Source: Streptomyces althioticus | GTDB taxonomy: Bacteria > Actinomycetota > Actinomycetes > Streptomycetales > Streptomycetaceae | DNA length: 64,000 nucleotides | NCBI GenBank assembly: GCA_014649355.1 | Contig: BMSW01000009.1 | Location: 62,001 to 126,000 of the forward strand | Direction: 5' to 3' | Shown: positions 1 through 8,747 of the stretch, one piece after another | Layout of the letters: each line of letters starts with the position of its first letter | Position numbering within the stretch: the stretch's first letter is position 1 | The notes under the pieces: model-generated | The model's database searches: none | What the model saw: only the letters and a program-made list of their open reading frames with translations | Told to the model about the DNA's origin: nothing | Made by a program: the position numbers and the translations under genes

Positions 1-150
1 GAGGCGGGCCTGCTGGAGCAGCCGGACCTGAAGGGCATCTACGACCTGTCCCTGCTCCGCAAAATCCTCCGGGCGGCCGGCCGGCCCGCCGTCGACGACG
101 CCGGACTCGGCGTCGCCCGACCCGGATCACACACGCTTCCCAGGAGGTGA
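1..150 (+). CDS. C-terminal end of a sulfonate-type ABC transporter substrate-binding protein (partial)
   Basis: The open frame from base 1 ends at the TGA at 148-150 and gives 49 residues, including the stretch KGIYDLSLLRKILRAAGRP. Endings of this kind are typical of SsuA-like periplasmic proteins for aliphatic sulfonates or sulfate esters. The 5' part lies outside the window. The stop is 5 nt before the start of the ATPase gene, so the three transporter genes look like one operon. The identification rests mainly on context and on this short tail; nitrate- or taurine-type binding proteins of the same superfamily are possible. Confidence 0.6.
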   Translation, partial: EAGLLEQPDLKGIYDLSLLRKILRAAGRPAVDDAGLGVARPGSHTLPRR

Positions 151-155
151 CGACC

Positions 156-944
156 ATGGCCACGACCCTCGCCAAGGCCGCCGACGGCACGCGGTCGGCC
201 ACGCACGCGGCCCGTATCGAGCACGTCTCGAAGTCCTTCGCCGGCCCCGCCGGGCAGCAGCTCGTGCTGGACGACATCAGCCTCGACGTCGCCCCCGGCG
301 AGTTCGTCACCCTCCTCGGCGCCTCCGGCTGCGGCAAGTCCACCCTGCTCAACCTCGTCGCCGGCCTCGACAAGCCCACCGCAGGCGGCATCACCACCGA
401 CGGCCGCCCCGCCCTGATGTTCCAGGAACACGCCCTGTTCCCCTGGCTCACCGCCGGCAAGAACATCGAACTCGCCCTGAAACTCCGCGGCACCCCGAAG
501 AACGAACGGCGTGAGCGCGCCGAGGAGCTGCTGGAGCTGGTCCGCCTGGGCGGCGCCCACGGCAAGCGCGTCCACGAGCTGTCCGGCGGCATGCGCCAGC
601 GCGTGGCCCTCGCCCGCGCCCTCGCCCAGGAGAGCCGGCTGCTGCTGATGGACGAGCCGTTCGCCGCGCTCGACGCCATCACCCGCGACGTCCTGCACGA
701 CGAACTCACCCGCATCTGGCGCGAGACCGGCCTGTCCGTCCTCTTCGTCACCCACAACGTCCGCGAGGCCGTCCGCCTCGCCCAGCGCGTCGTCCTGCTG
801 TCCTCCCGCCCCGGCCGCGTCGCCCGGCAGTGGACCGTGGACATCCCGCACCCCCGCCGCATCGAGGACACGGCCGTGGCCGAGCTGTCCGTCGAGATCA
901 CCGAGCAACTCCGTGGGGAGATCCGCCGACATGGCCAGCACTGA
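156..944 (+). CDS. ssuB: Sulfonate/nitrate/taurine-type ABC transporter ATPase (SsuB-like)
   Basis: This 262-residue protein is the cytoplasmic nucleotide-binding subunit that powers import. Visible motifs are Walker A GASGCGKST (about 55-63), the Q-loop MFQEHALFPW, signature LSGGMRQR, Walker B LLLMDEPFAALD and the switch His in FVTHNVREAVRLA. The ATG at 156 is preferred because AGGAGG (142-147) sits 8 nt upstream; an in-frame GTG at 147 overlaps that ribosome site. The gene overlaps the permease gene by 14 nt. Together with a sirohydrochlorin chelatase gene (sirohaem for sulfite reductase), the context points to organosulfur or sulfate supply. The exact substrate cannot be read from the sequence. 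Confidence 0.88.
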   Translation: MATTLAKAADGTRSATHAARIEHVSKSFAGPAGQQLVLDDISLDVAPGEFVTLLGASGCGKSTLLNLVAGLDKPTAGGITTDGRPALMFQEHALFPWLTAGKNIELALKLRGTPKNERRERAEELLELVRLGGAHGKRVHELSGGMRQRVALARALAQESRLLLMDEPFAALDAITRDVLHDELTRIWRETGLSVLFVTHNVREAVRLAQRVVLLSSRPGRVARQWTVDIPHPRRIEDTAVAELSVEITEQLRGEIRRHGQH

Positions 945-1821
945 CACCACCCCCAAGGACGCCGGGGACCTCGCCGGACTCGAAGCGGGCCTGGACGCGC
1001 TGGAGACGGTGCAGACCACCCGCAAGCCGCTGCGGCAGACCCTCACGCAGAAGGTGCTCCCGCCGGTCGTCGCCGTCGCGCTGGTGCTGGCCGTGTGGCA
1101 GTCGCTGATCACCTTCGAGGTCGTCGACGACCCCACCAAGCTGCCCGCGCCCGCCGACGTCTGGGCCGTGCTGGAGAAGGCCTGGCTGCAGGGCGAACTC
1201 CTCGGCTACATCTGGACCTCCGTCTCCCGCGGCCTGCTCGGCTTCTGCCTCGCCCTGCTCATCGCCACACCCCTGGGCCTCCTTCTCGCCCGCGTGAAGC
1301 TGATCCGGGCGGCGATCGGCCCCGTCCTGTCCGGCCTGCAGTCCCTGCCCTCGGTCGCGTGGGTCCCGCCCGCCGTCATCTGGCTCGGCCTGAACAACCA
1401 GATGATGTACGCCGTCATCCTGCTGGGCGCGGTGCCGTCCATCGCCAACGGACTGCTCTCCGGCGTCGACCAGGTCCCGCCCCTGTTCCAGCGCGCCGGA
1501 CGCACGCTCGGGGCCACCGGGCTGAAGGGCACCTGGCACATCACCCTGCCCGCCGCCCTCCCCGGCTACGTCGCCGGCCTCAAGCAGGGCTGGGCCTTCT
1601 CCTGGCGCTCCCTCATGGCCGCCGAGATCATCGCGTCCTTCCCCGACCTCGGCGTCGGCCTCGGGCAGCTCCTGGAGAACGGCCGCAACGCCAGCGACAT
1701 GGCCATGGTCTTCGAGGCGATCCTGCTGATCCTCACCGTCGGCATCGCCATCGACCTGCTGATCTTCAGCCCCCTCGAACGCCGGGTCCTGCGCACCCGC
1801 GGACTCCTGGTGAAGAGCTGA
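931..1821 (+). CDS. ssuC: Sulfonate/nitrate/taurine-type ABC transporter permease (SsuC-like)
   Basis: This 296-residue inner-membrane permease has about six hydrophobic segments, beginning with VLPPVVAVALVLAVWQSL. The cytoplasmic coupling (EAA-like) segment follows RAGRTLGATGLKGTWHITLPA. It belongs to the BPD_transp_1 family in its SsuC/TauC/NrtB subgroup. The ATG at 931 lies inside the end of the ATPase gene and has GGGGAG about 10 nt upstream, so translation is probably coupled. It forms the channel for the substrate delivered by the binding protein whose tail is at the window edge. Confidence 0.87.
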   Translation: MASTDTTPKDAGDLAGLEAGLDALETVQTTRKPLRQTLTQKVLPPVVAVALVLAVWQSLITFEVVDDPTKLPAPADVWAVLEKAWLQGELLGYIWTSVSRGLLGFCLALLIATPLGLLLARVKLIRAAIGPVLSGLQSLPSVAWVPPAVIWLGLNNQMMYAVILLGAVPSIANGLLSGVDQVPPLFQRAGRTLGATGLKGTWHITLPAALPGYVAGLKQGWAFSWRSLMAAEIIASFPDLGVGLGQLLENGRNASDMAMVFEAILLILTVGIAIDLLIFSPLERRVLRTRGLLVKS

Positions 1822-1831
1822 GGTGCCGGTG

Positions 1832-2569
1832 ATGCGCCGTCCCGTCCTGCTCGTCGTCGCCCACGGCAGCCGCGACCCGCGGCACGCCGCGACCGTCCAC
1901 GACCTGGTGCGCCGGGTGCGCGCGCAGCGGCCCGGACTCAGGGTGGAGACCGGGTTCCTGGACTTCAACGTGCCGTCCGTCGGCGCGGTCCTCGAGTCCC
2001 TGGACGCGGAGGGGGTGCGTGACGTGGTGGCGCTGCCGCTCCTGCTCACCCGCGCCTTCCACGCCAAGGCGGACATCCCCGCGGTGCTGTCCGAGGCGCC
2101 GCCGCGGCTGCGGATCCGCCAGGCGGACGTGCTGGGCCCGTCGCCGCTGCTGCTGGCGGCCCTGGAGCGCCGCCTGTACGAGGCGGGCCTGACGCCCGCC
2201 GACAAGTCCTCGACCGGGGTCGTGCTGGCCTCGGCGGGGTCCTCCGACCCGGAGGCGATCGCAGTGATCGCAGACGTCGCGCGGGAGTGGCGGCACACCG
2301 GTTGGTGCGCCGTGCGGCCTGCGTTCGCCTCCGCATCCCTTCCCCGCACCGAGGACGCGGTGCGGGAGCTGCGGGAGCTCGGCTGCGCCCGCGTGGCCGT
2401 CGCCCCGTACGTGCTGGCCCCGGGCCGCCTCCCGGACCGCATCGTCCGGGGCGCGTCCGAGGCGGACGTCCTGGCGGACGTCCTGGGTCCGGCCCCCGAG
2501 GTCGCGCAGGTCCTCCTGGACCGCTACGACGCGGCCCGGACGCCGCTGCTGACGGCTCTGGGCGCCTGA
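1832..2569 (+). CDS. Sirohydrochlorin chelatase (CbiX/SirB family)
   Basis: This 245-residue protein has two CbiX-like halves. The first contains the metal-site motif VVAHGSRDPRHA and a second conserved region, PLLLTRAFHAKADIP. The second half begins VVLASAGSSDPEA. The family inserts Fe2+ (or Co2+) into sirohydrochlorin; in a sulfur-assimilation operon the expected product is sirohaem, the cofactor of sulfite reductase. The ATG at 1832 has GAGGTG 6 nt upstream, and in-frame GTG codons at 1823 and 1829 are less well placed. It begins 10 nt after the permease stop, so it is probably in the same transcript. It ends 3 nt before the end of the convergent DUF1697 gene. Confidence 0.87.
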   Translation: MRRPVLLVVAHGSRDPRHAATVHDLVRRVRAQRPGLRVETGFLDFNVPSVGAVLESLDAEGVRDVVALPLLLTRAFHAKADIPAVLSEAPPRLRIRQADVLGPSPLLLAALERRLYEAGLTPADKSSTGVVLASAGSSDPEAIAVIADVAREWRHTGWCAVRPAFASASLPRTEDAVRELRELGCARVAVAPYVLAPGRLPDRIVRGASEADVLADVLGPAPEVAQVLLDRYDAARTPLLTALGA

Positions 2570-2572
2570 GCC

Positions 2573-3121
2573 TCAGCCGGCCGTCATCTCCACCAGCTTG
2601 CGCACCGTGTTCCAGTTGCGGCTCGTCGCCACCACGCCCTTGTTCAGGCGGGGCTTCGACAGATGCTCGGCGAGCTTGGAGCGGCCGAGGCCGTCGGGAA
2701 CGTACAGGTACAGGCAGCGGTCGCCGAGGCGGAAGTCCTCCGGGAGGTAGGTCTCGCGGTCGATCTCCGCGAACCGGTCCTCGGTGACGGGTGCGGAAAA
2801 GTAGGTGACGTGAAGCTGCTTCGGCTCCAGGTCGGCGACCGGGAAGGGGCAGGCGTCGGCCACGCTCCTCAGATAGGCGTGGTCGCGGACGATCACGTCG
2901 ACGTCGAAGCCGAAGCGGCCGGCGACCGCCCCGGACAGGTCGGCGGCCAGCGACTCCTCGTCGCCGTGGTCCGCGGTGAACGCGGCCTGACCGCTCTGCA
3001 GGTACGTACGCACGTCCTCGTGGCCGAGGCTCTCCATCAGGGTGCGCAGCTCGGCCATCGGGACCTTCTTGCCGCCGCCCACGTTGATCCCGCGCAGCAG
3101 CGCCGCGTATCTCGTCGCCAT
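2573..3121 (-). CDS. DUF1697 family protein
   Basis: This 182-residue protein begins MATRYAALLRGINVGGGKKV, the hallmark N-terminus of the DUF1697 family. It includes LESLG-type helices, an LQSGQAAF segment where family members usually have YLQSGN, and a C-terminal KPRLNKGVVATSRNWNTV motif. No biochemical role is established for the family. The ATG at 3121 is chosen because the family starts there; upstream in-frame codons lack family similarity. It is convergent with the chelatase gene and divergent from the MmpL gene. It looks intact. Confidence 0.85.
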   Translation of the reverse strand: MATRYAALLRGINVGGGKKVPMAELRTLMESLGHEDVRTYLQSGQAAFTADHGDEESLAADLSGAVAGRFGFDVDVIVRDHAYLRSVADACPFPVADLEPKQLHVTYFSAPVTEDRFAEIDRETYLPEDFRLGDRCLYLYVPDGLGRSKLAEHLSKPRLNKGVVATSRNWNTVRKLVEMTAG

Positions 3122-3508
3122 GGCCCCGACTGTAGTGCGGCCGTCGTGCCCCGTGGGGGTGGGCACGACGGCCGGGGCCCGCGCGCGGCGGGCCTCGCAA
3201 CTCTGACCGACGGGCGGCTCGCGGAGCAACCTGAACACACTGCTGTGACTTATTCAACAAGGTTGCGGAACGGCTGTGACCGGATGCTGCCCCTCCGCCC
3301 CTCGACCCTAATTCACCGTGCCGGTGTCCCGGACATGTGTAGGGGGCCACGGTCCTCCCCAGTGGGGAGGCGGGCCGCGCCGTCGGGATGAGCCGGGGCC
3401 CGCAGGCTTCACCGGGCAGCACGACGAGACGCGCTTACGCCGCCCATACCGTCGAGACGTCAGGTGGTGGCAGGGGGCCGCCGCCGCGGACGAGGGAGCG
3501 AACCCGTC
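3122..3508. other. Divergent intergenic region (387 bp) between DUF1697 and MmpL genes
   Basis: This stretch must hold the start signals of both flanking genes. The stretch at 3239-3262 is locally AT-richer than its surroundings (GTGACTTATTCAACAAGG) and is the most promoter-like part, but I cannot define a clear -35/-10 pair. GAGGGAG at 3493-3499 is the likely ribosome-binding site of the MmpL gene. I see no convincing gene here. Confidence 0.5.
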
Positions 3509-5752
3509 ATGGGGAACGGAGACGCGCGGGTACGGGGGCTCGCCGCCCGCGCCGGCGGCTGGAGCGCGCGGCACCGCTGGGCGGCCGTCGGCATCTGGGT
3601 GCTGTTCGTGGTGCTGGCGATGGGGCTCGGCTCGGCGGCGGGCCGGGTCGACGTCGAGGACAGCGAACAGCTCAAGGGGGAGACCAGCACCGCGGCCCGC
3701 ATCATCGAGGAGGCGGGGATCGAGGAGCCCGCCTCGGAGACCGTGCTCGTCCAGGCGAAGGACGACGGTCTCACGTCCACGGACGCGGAGTTCCGGTCGG
3801 CGGTCGCGGCGGTGATGACCGCGGTGGAGCGGACCGGCGAGGTCACGGACGTCACCTCGCCGTACGACAGCGGCACGGTCTCGAAGGACGGGCGCAGCGC
3901 GCTGGTCCAGTTCGACGTGCGGGGTGACCCGCGGACGGCCGGTGAGCGGATCGAGCCGGTGCTGGACGCGGTCGCGGACGTGCAGAAGGAGCACGACGCG
4001 CTGCGGGTCGAGGAGATCGGCGGCGCCAGCATGATGAAGACGTTCGACGACGCGTTCGGCGACGACTTCAAGAAGGCCGAGTACTCGGCCGTGCCGGTCG
4101 CCCTCGGCATCCTGCTGATCGCCTTCGGCGCGCTGGTGGCGGCGCTGCTGCCGGTCGCCCTGGCGATCACCGCGATCATCGCGACGATGGGACTGATGGG
4201 GCTCGTCAGCCACCTCCAGCCGATGAGCGACACCGCCAACTCGGTGATGCTGCTGGTGGGTCTGGCCGTCGGCGTCGACTACTGCCTCTTCTACCTGCGC
4301 CGCGAGCGGGAGGAGCGCGCGGCGGGACGGGACGCGCGGACGGCACTGCGGATCGCCGCCGCGACCAGCGGCCGGGCGATCGTCGTCTCGGGTGTCACGG
4401 TGTGCGTGGCGATGGCGGGCATGCTGTTCACCGGGATCGCCGAGTTCGAGGCGATGGGGCTGGCCTCCCTGATGGTGGTGGCCGTCGCGATGGTCGGCTC
4501 GGTGACGGTGCTGCCGGCGCTGCTGTCGCTGCTGGGCGAGCGGGTCGAGAAGGGCAGGGTGCCGTTCCTGCGGCGGCGGACGGGCGGCCGCGACGACAGC
4601 CGGTTCTGGTCGGCGGTGCTGAAGCGGGTGCTGGCCCGGCCGGTGCTGTCGGTGGTCGTGGCGACCGGTGCGCTGCTCGCGGTGGCCGCGCCCGCGCTCG
4701 GCATGAAGACGGAGAACCTCACGCTGGACCAGGAGTTCGGCGACTCGCTGCCGATCGTGCAGACGTACAACCGGGTCAACGAGGCGTTCCCGGGCGGCTC
4801 GGAGCCGGCCGAGGTGGTCGTCAAGGCGGACGACATCAACGCGCCGGAGGTGAAGGCGGCTCTGGCCGACTTCCGTGAGCAGGCGGTCAGTTCGGGCGCC
4901 TCGCGCGGCCCGGTCGAGATCAAGCTGCACGACCAGCGGAACCTGGCGTTCGTCTACGTGCCGCTGGTGGGCGGCTCCGACCAGGACGCGGCGGGCGCCA
5001 GCCTGGAGAAGCTGCGCGACGAGGTGCGGCCGGCGACGCTCGGCCAGGTCGACGGGGTCGAGGCGCCGATCACCGGCCAGGTGGCGGGCAACAAGGACTT
5101 CAACGACCAGCTGGTCGGCTCGGTGGTCCCGGTGTTCGCGTTCGTGGTGGTGTTCGCCTTCCTGCTGATGCTGCTGTCGTTCCGCTCGCTGACGGTCGCG
5201 CTCACCTCGATCGTGCTGAACCTGCTGTCGGTGGGCGCCGCGTACGGCATCCTCGTGGCGGTCTTCCAGCACGGCTGGGGCGCGTCCCTGGTGGGCGCGG
5301 AGGGCGTGGGCGCCATCATCACCTGGTTGCCGCTGTTCCTCTTCGTGATCCTGTTCGGCCTGTCGATGGACTACCACGTGTTCGTGGTGTCCCGGATCCG
5401 TGAGGCGCGGGCGCGGGGCCTCGAGACGCGGGACGCGATCCGGCACGGAGTGGTCACCACGGCCGGCGTGGTCACCAGCGCCGCGGTCATCATGGTCGCC
5501 GTGTTCGCGATCTTCGGGACGCTGTCCATGCAGTCCATGAAGCAGATGGGCGTGGGCCTGGCGGCGGCGGTGCTGATCGACGCGACGGTCATCCGGGGCG
5601 TGCTGCTCCCGGCGGTGATGGCGCTGCTGGGCGAGCGGAACTGGTACTTCCCGAAGTGGCTGCACCGGCTGCCCGACCTCACGCACGACGAGGCGCCGGC
5701 GGCGGTCGCGCCGAGGACGCGGGACGACGAGGACGAAAAGGTGCCGGTCTGA
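3509..5752 (+). CDS. MmpL-family RND transporter
   Basis: This 747-residue membrane protein has the MmpL layout: an N-terminal transmembrane helix (IWVLFVVLAMGLGSA), a first extracytoplasmic domain, five helices, a second extracytoplasmic domain and five more helices. Two proton-relay segments are visible: GLAVGVDYCLF near residue 255 and FGLSMDYHVFV near residue 620, each with the Asp-Tyr pair expected for proton-driven export. In actinobacteria such proteins export lipids, siderophores or secondary metabolites; the substrate here is unknown. The ATG at 3509 follows GAGGGAG; an in-frame GTG 45 nt upstream is less likely. A strong hairpin follows the gene, so it is probably monocistronic. Confidence 0.9.
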   Translation: MGNGDARVRGLAARAGGWSARHRWAAVGIWVLFVVLAMGLGSAAGRVDVEDSEQLKGETSTAARIIEEAGIEEPASETVLVQAKDDGLTSTDAEFRSAVAAVMTAVERTGEVTDVTSPYDSGTVSKDGRSALVQFDVRGDPRTAGERIEPVLDAVADVQKEHDALRVEEIGGASMMKTFDDAFGDDFKKAEYSAVPVALGILLIAFGALVAALLPVALAITAIIATMGLMGLVSHLQPMSDTANSVMLLVGLAVGVDYCLFYLRREREERAAGRDARTALRIAAATSGRAIVVSGVTVCVAMAGMLFTGIAEFEAMGLASLMVVAVAMVGSVTVLPALLSLLGERVEKGRVPFLRRRTGGRDDSRFWSAVLKRVLARPVLSVVVATGALLAVAAPALGMKTENLTLDQEFGDSLPIVQTYNRVNEAFPGGSEPAEVVVKADDINAPEVKAALADFREQAVSSGASRGPVEIKLHDQRNLAFVYVPLVGGSDQDAAGASLEKLRDEVRPATLGQVDGVEAPITGQVAGNKDFNDQLVGSVVPVFAFVVVFAFLLMLLSFRSLTVALTSIVLNLLSVGAAYGILVAVFQHGWGASLVGAEGVGAIITWLPLFLFVILFGLSMDYHVFVVSRIREARARGLETRDAIRHGVVTTAGVVTSAAVIMVAVFAIFGTLSMQSMKQMGVGLAAAVLIDATVIRGVLLPAVMALLGERNWYFPKWLHRLPDLTHDEAPAAVAPRTRDDEDEKVPV

Positions 5753-5773
5753 CCGGCACGGTCACCACGAGCG

Positions 5774-5803
5774 AGGGCCCGACGGCTGCCACCGCCGGGC
5801 CCT
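5774..5803 (+). terminator. Stem-loop terminator downstream of the MmpL gene
   Basis: AGGGCCCGACGG (5774-5785) and CCGCCGGGCCCT (5792-5803) pair around a 6-nt loop with a single A/C mismatch. It lies 21 bp after the stop codon. There is no U tract, as is usual in Streptomyces. Confidence 0.75.
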
Positions 5804-5834
5804 GTCCGTGTGACGCCGCCGTGCGGCGGGGCAC

Positions 5835-6112
5835 GTGCGGTCGAACCCACGACGGCCGTCGTGAGCCACCGGGACCGCGCCGACAACCAGGCGCCGCCAC
5901 GCCCGGCCGCCGTGAAGCCGCGAGCGGCGGGCCCGCCGGACCGACCGGCTGCCGGGGTGCCGGGCGACCGGCGCCGGGCCAACGGGGCCGTGCGGTCGAA
6001 CCCACGACGGCCGTCGCGAGCCGCCAGGACCGCGCCGACAACGCCGTCGCCCCCGGGCCAACAGCCGCGAACCGCGAGCGGCGGGCCCGCCGGACTGCCG
6101 GGGCGCCGGGCC
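5835..6112. repeat. Imperfect direct repeat, two copies of about 155 bp
   Basis: GTGCGGTCGAACCCACGACG at 5835 recurs at 5990, exactly 155 bp away. The blocks ACCGCGCCGACAAC (5874 and 6029) and CGAGCGGCGGGCCCGCCGGA (5921 and 6075) repeat at nearly the same spacing. Each copy contains the perfect palindrome GACGGCCGTC. The copies fill most of the 444-bp gap between the MmpL gene and the convergent glycosyltransferase gene. Open frames across the region have no recognisable product, so I treat it as non-coding. Confidence 0.75.
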
Positions 6113-6196
6113 GTCAGGCCGACGGGCTGACGCAGTGCCGGGCCCACGGACGGTTGGGCTGTCGGGCCGGCGGGGCCGTGGCGGCGCGTGTGTGGA

Positions 6197-7396
6197 TCAG
6201 GGGCGGGCCGGGAGTTCCGCCTCGATCAGGTCGGCCGCCCTCTTCGTGCCGCCCTCCTTCGCCGTCTCCGCCTGGATGTCCTTCAGGCGGCGGGCGACCT
6301 CCGGGTCGTCGACGAGGGCGAGGGCCGCGGTGCGCAGTGCCTCGGGGGTCGCCTCCTGGGTGGGCAGGTGCCGGGCCACGCCGAGCGCCTGGAGCATGTC
6401 CGCGTTGCCGAACTGGTCCACGGCCTGCGGGACGGCGATCATCGGGGTGGCCGTGGCCAGCCCCTCCTGGCTGCCGCCCGCACCCGCGTGAGTGACGAAC
6501 AGGTCGGCCTGCTTCAGGATCGCGAGCTGCGGCACCCAGGACCGCACCTCCACGTTCGGCGGTACGTCGCCGAGCTCGGCCGGGTCGACGTGCTTGCCGA
6601 TCTGCAGCACCAGGTGCCAGCCGGGCAGGCCGGCGAACGCCTCGACGCACGCCCGGTAGAAGGCCGGCTGCTTGGTGAAGGACGAGCCGAGCGACACCAG
6701 GACGACCTTCTCGGCCCCGGCCGGCCGCTGCCAGTCGCCCTCGGCGGCACGGTCGCCCTGGCAGGCGCCCACGAAGGAGTACACGCGCTCGTCGACCCGG
6801 TCGGCGTTCGGCTGGAGCGCCTTCGGGATCAGCACGATGGAGCGGTCCGGGCGGCCGCCGAAGTCCTCCGGGCTCAGGGTGATCCCGTTCTCCTCCAGCC
6901 ACGCCCGGAAGCGGGCCTGGTACGCCTTGCCGCGTTCCGTCCTGTTCGGCTCCTCCCACATCGGCTCGGCGACCTCCTTCTCGTAGCCCTCCCAGGCGAC
7001 GAGGTTCGGCGAGAGGGAGACGGCGGGCACGCCCCAGCGGTGGGCGAGCACGCGGGCCGGGTAGGAGGTGATGTCGTGCAGCACGAGGTCGGGGGTGTCG
7101 CCCTCGTACGCCTCGACGAGCTGCGGGAGCGCCTGCACGGCGTCCGCGAGGAAGGGCTCGACGTTGTCGAGGAGGGTGGTGCCCCAGGCCTCGGGGTCGT
7201 CGTCGGGGCCGGGCAGGGTCGAGTTCCACAGCTTGGGCTCGGCGCCGGTCGCGGCGACCTTGTCGGCGAACAGGGGCGGGATCGCGTACGTCACCCGGTG
7301 CCCGCGCGCCACCAGCTCCCGGATCACCTCGAGGCTGGGGTTCACGTGCCCGTGGGCGGCGATGGAGAACATGGCGATGTGCGCGGGAGCGGTCAT
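6197..7396 (-). CDS. Macrolide-type UDP-glycosyltransferase (GT1, OleD/MgtA-like)
   Basis: This 399-residue GT-B enzyme begins with the acceptor-domain segment IAMFSIAAHGHVNPSLEVIRE, containing the GHVNP motif. Its C-terminal nucleotide-sugar site includes VTHAGAGGSQEGLATATPMI and PQAVDQFGNA. The MGT family transfers glucose from UDP-glucose to macrolides and other small hydrophobic acceptors, often for self-protection or xenobiotic inactivation. Length and motifs are complete, with no signal peptide. The start at 7396 lies 7 nt from a -10-like element, and a perfect palindrome fills the promoter spacer, so a TetR-type repressor is the likely control. It is 58 nt downstream of the sugar-binding protein gene. 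Confidence 0.88.
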   Translation of the reverse strand: MTAPAHIAMFSIAAHGHVNPSLEVIRELVARGHRVTYAIPPLFADKVAATGAEPKLWNSTLPGPDDDPEAWGTTLLDNVEPFLADAVQALPQLVEAYEGDTPDLVLHDITSYPARVLAHRWGVPAVSLSPNLVAWEGYEKEVAEPMWEEPNRTERGKAYQARFRAWLEENGITLSPEDFGGRPDRSIVLIPKALQPNADRVDERVYSFVGACQGDRAAEGDWQRPAGAEKVVLVSLGSSFTKQPAFYRACVEAFAGLPGWHLVLQIGKHVDPAELGDVPPNVEVRSWVPQLAILKQADLFVTHAGAGGSQEGLATATPMIAVPQAVDQFGNADMLQALGVARHLPTQEATPEALRTAALALVDDPEVARRLKDIQAETAKEGGTKRAADLIEAELPARP

Positions 7397-7402
7397 GGGG
7401 CG

Positions 7403-7432
7403 ACCGTAGACGAGACGATACGTCTCGTGCAA
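7403..7432 (-). promoter_or_regulatory. Promoter with palindromic operator for the glycosyltransferase gene
   Basis: On the minus strand TTGCAC (7432-7427) and TACGGT (7408-7403) are 18 nt apart. Transcription would then begin at or next to the ATG at 7396, giving a leaderless mRNA. The perfect inverted repeat ACGAGACG-ATA-CGTCTCGT (7410-7428) lies across the spacer. This is the size and shape of a TetR-family operator and would block RNA polymerase directly. No regulator gene is adjacent. Confidence 0.65.
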
Positions 7433-7454
7433 CTGGATAACCGGCGCGCCCCGC

Positions 7455-8747
7455 TCACCGCTGGTAGCGGGCCAGCACCAGGTTCCCGTCCTTCTCCAGT
7501 CGCTTCCGCAGCTCACCGAGGCCGATCGCCCCGCTGTAGTACTCCTGGAGCGCCGGGGTGGCGACCTTGTCCTTCCACTCCGGGTAGCCCCGCACGGACT
7601 GCGCGGGGGCCGGGCGCAGGTGGGACGCGAGGGCGGTGCCGACGGCCCAGCCGTGTTCGGGGGTGCGCAGGGCCGGGTCGGCGAGGGCCTGGCGGCCGGT
7701 GGGCAGCATCCAGTCGCCGAGCGCCAGGCGCACCATGTTCCGCGGCTGGAGCAGGAAGTCCAGGAAGGCGACGGCCTCCTGCTTGTGCGGGCAGTCCTCG
7801 GCGACGGACAGCGTCTGCGGGCTGACGCCCTGGGCGAGCCCGCCGGCCCCGGCGGGTGCGGGCAGCACCTGCCACTCGAAGCCCTCCGGCGCCTGCTGGG
7901 CGATCTGCTGACGGTACGAGAAGCCGAGCGGCACCATCGCGTACTTGCCGGCGAACAGGCCGGGCAGGGTGTCGGAGCCGCCGCTGCCGAGGGTGGTGGG
8001 CGAGGCGCTGTGGTCGGCGCCGACCTGCTCGCTGATCGTGCGCGGGACGATCTCGTCGCCCTCCTCGAACCGCACGGTGACCTTTCCCTCGGCGTCGCGG
8101 TGGAAGAGCCGGCCGCCCGCGGAGAGGGACAGGTTGAGCGTGGCGGACACCGGATCCTTGAGGGGCCAGGCCACGCCGTAACGGCCGTCACCGGACAGCT
8201 CCTTCGTCACCTGGCGGAACTCGGCCCAGCTCCATGGGTCTTCGGGGGTCGGGACGCGGACGCCGGACTCCTTCAGGCGGGCGGAGTCGGCGATCAGGAC
8301 GCGCGGCTCCTGGAGGAAGGGCACGCCGTAGATCCCGTCGTCGAAGGTGACGGACTGCCAGGACAGGGCGGGGATGTCGGAGGTGAGCCGCTCGGGCAGC
8401 AGGTCCGTGAGGTCGGCGAGGTGGCCGCCGTACGCGAAGTCGGCGAGGTCGTCGGAGGCGTCGTGGACGATGTCGGGGGCCTCGCCGCCCTCGAAGGACG
8501 TGAGGAGCTGGTCGTGGACGCTGTCCCAGCTGCCCTGGACGTACTCCACACGGATGTCGGGGTGGAGGGCGTTCCACTCGTCGACGAGTTCCCTGGTGGC
8601 CTCGACCGACTCCTTCTGCCAGGCCAGGGACTGGAAGCGCAGGGTGACCCGGCCGTCGTCGCGGGTGCCGCCGGAGGAGCAGCCCGCCAGGAGCAGGGCG
8701 AGGGCGATCGCTCCGACGAGCGTCCTGACGCGTGTCATGGGGGACAT
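7455..8747 (-). CDS. Sugar ABC transporter substrate-binding lipoprotein
   Basis: This 430-residue extracellular solute-binding protein of family 1 has a lipobox (LLAGC, Cys at about residue 23) and the segments YVQGSWDSVHDQLLTSFEGGEAPDIVH and YGVPFLQEPRVL typical of oligosaccharide-binding proteins. It should capture a sugar outside the membrane and deliver it to the two permeases encoded upstream. The ATG at 8747 shares its A with the TGA of the preceding permease gene, so the three genes are translationally coupled. A second in-frame ATG at 8738 is possible. The sugar is not identifiable from sequence. Confidence 0.88.
   Translation of the reverse strand: MSPMTRVRTLVGAIALALLLAGCSSGGTRDDGRVTLRFQSLAWQKESVEATRELVDEWNALHPDIRVEYVQGSWDSVHDQLLTSFEGGEAPDIVHDASDDLADFAYGGHLADLTDLLPERLTSDIPALSWQSVTFDDGIYGVPFLQEPRVLIADSARLKESGVRVPTPEDPWSWAEFRQVTKELSGDGRYGVAWPLKDPVSATLNLSLSAGGRLFHRDAEGKVTVRFEEGDEIVPRTISEQVGADHSASPTTLGSGGSDTLPGLFAGKYAMVPLGFSYRQQIAQQAPEGFEWQVLPAPAGAGGLAQGVSPQTLSVAEDCPHKQEAVAFLDFLLQPRNMVRLALGDWMLPTGRQALADPALRTPEHGWAVGTALASHLRPAPAQSVRGYPEWKDKVATPALQEYYSGAIGLGELRKRLEKDGNLVLARYQR

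Noticed and set aside
3122..3238. N-terminal extension of the DUF1697 protein
   Set aside because: The family begins at MATRYAALLRGIN; the upstream in-frame residues have no family similarity and would use intergenic DNA.
5656..6130. Small open frames in the MmpL-glycosyltransferase gap
   Set aside because: Their products are Arg/Gly/Pro-rich with no known domain and they coincide with the 155-bp repeat.
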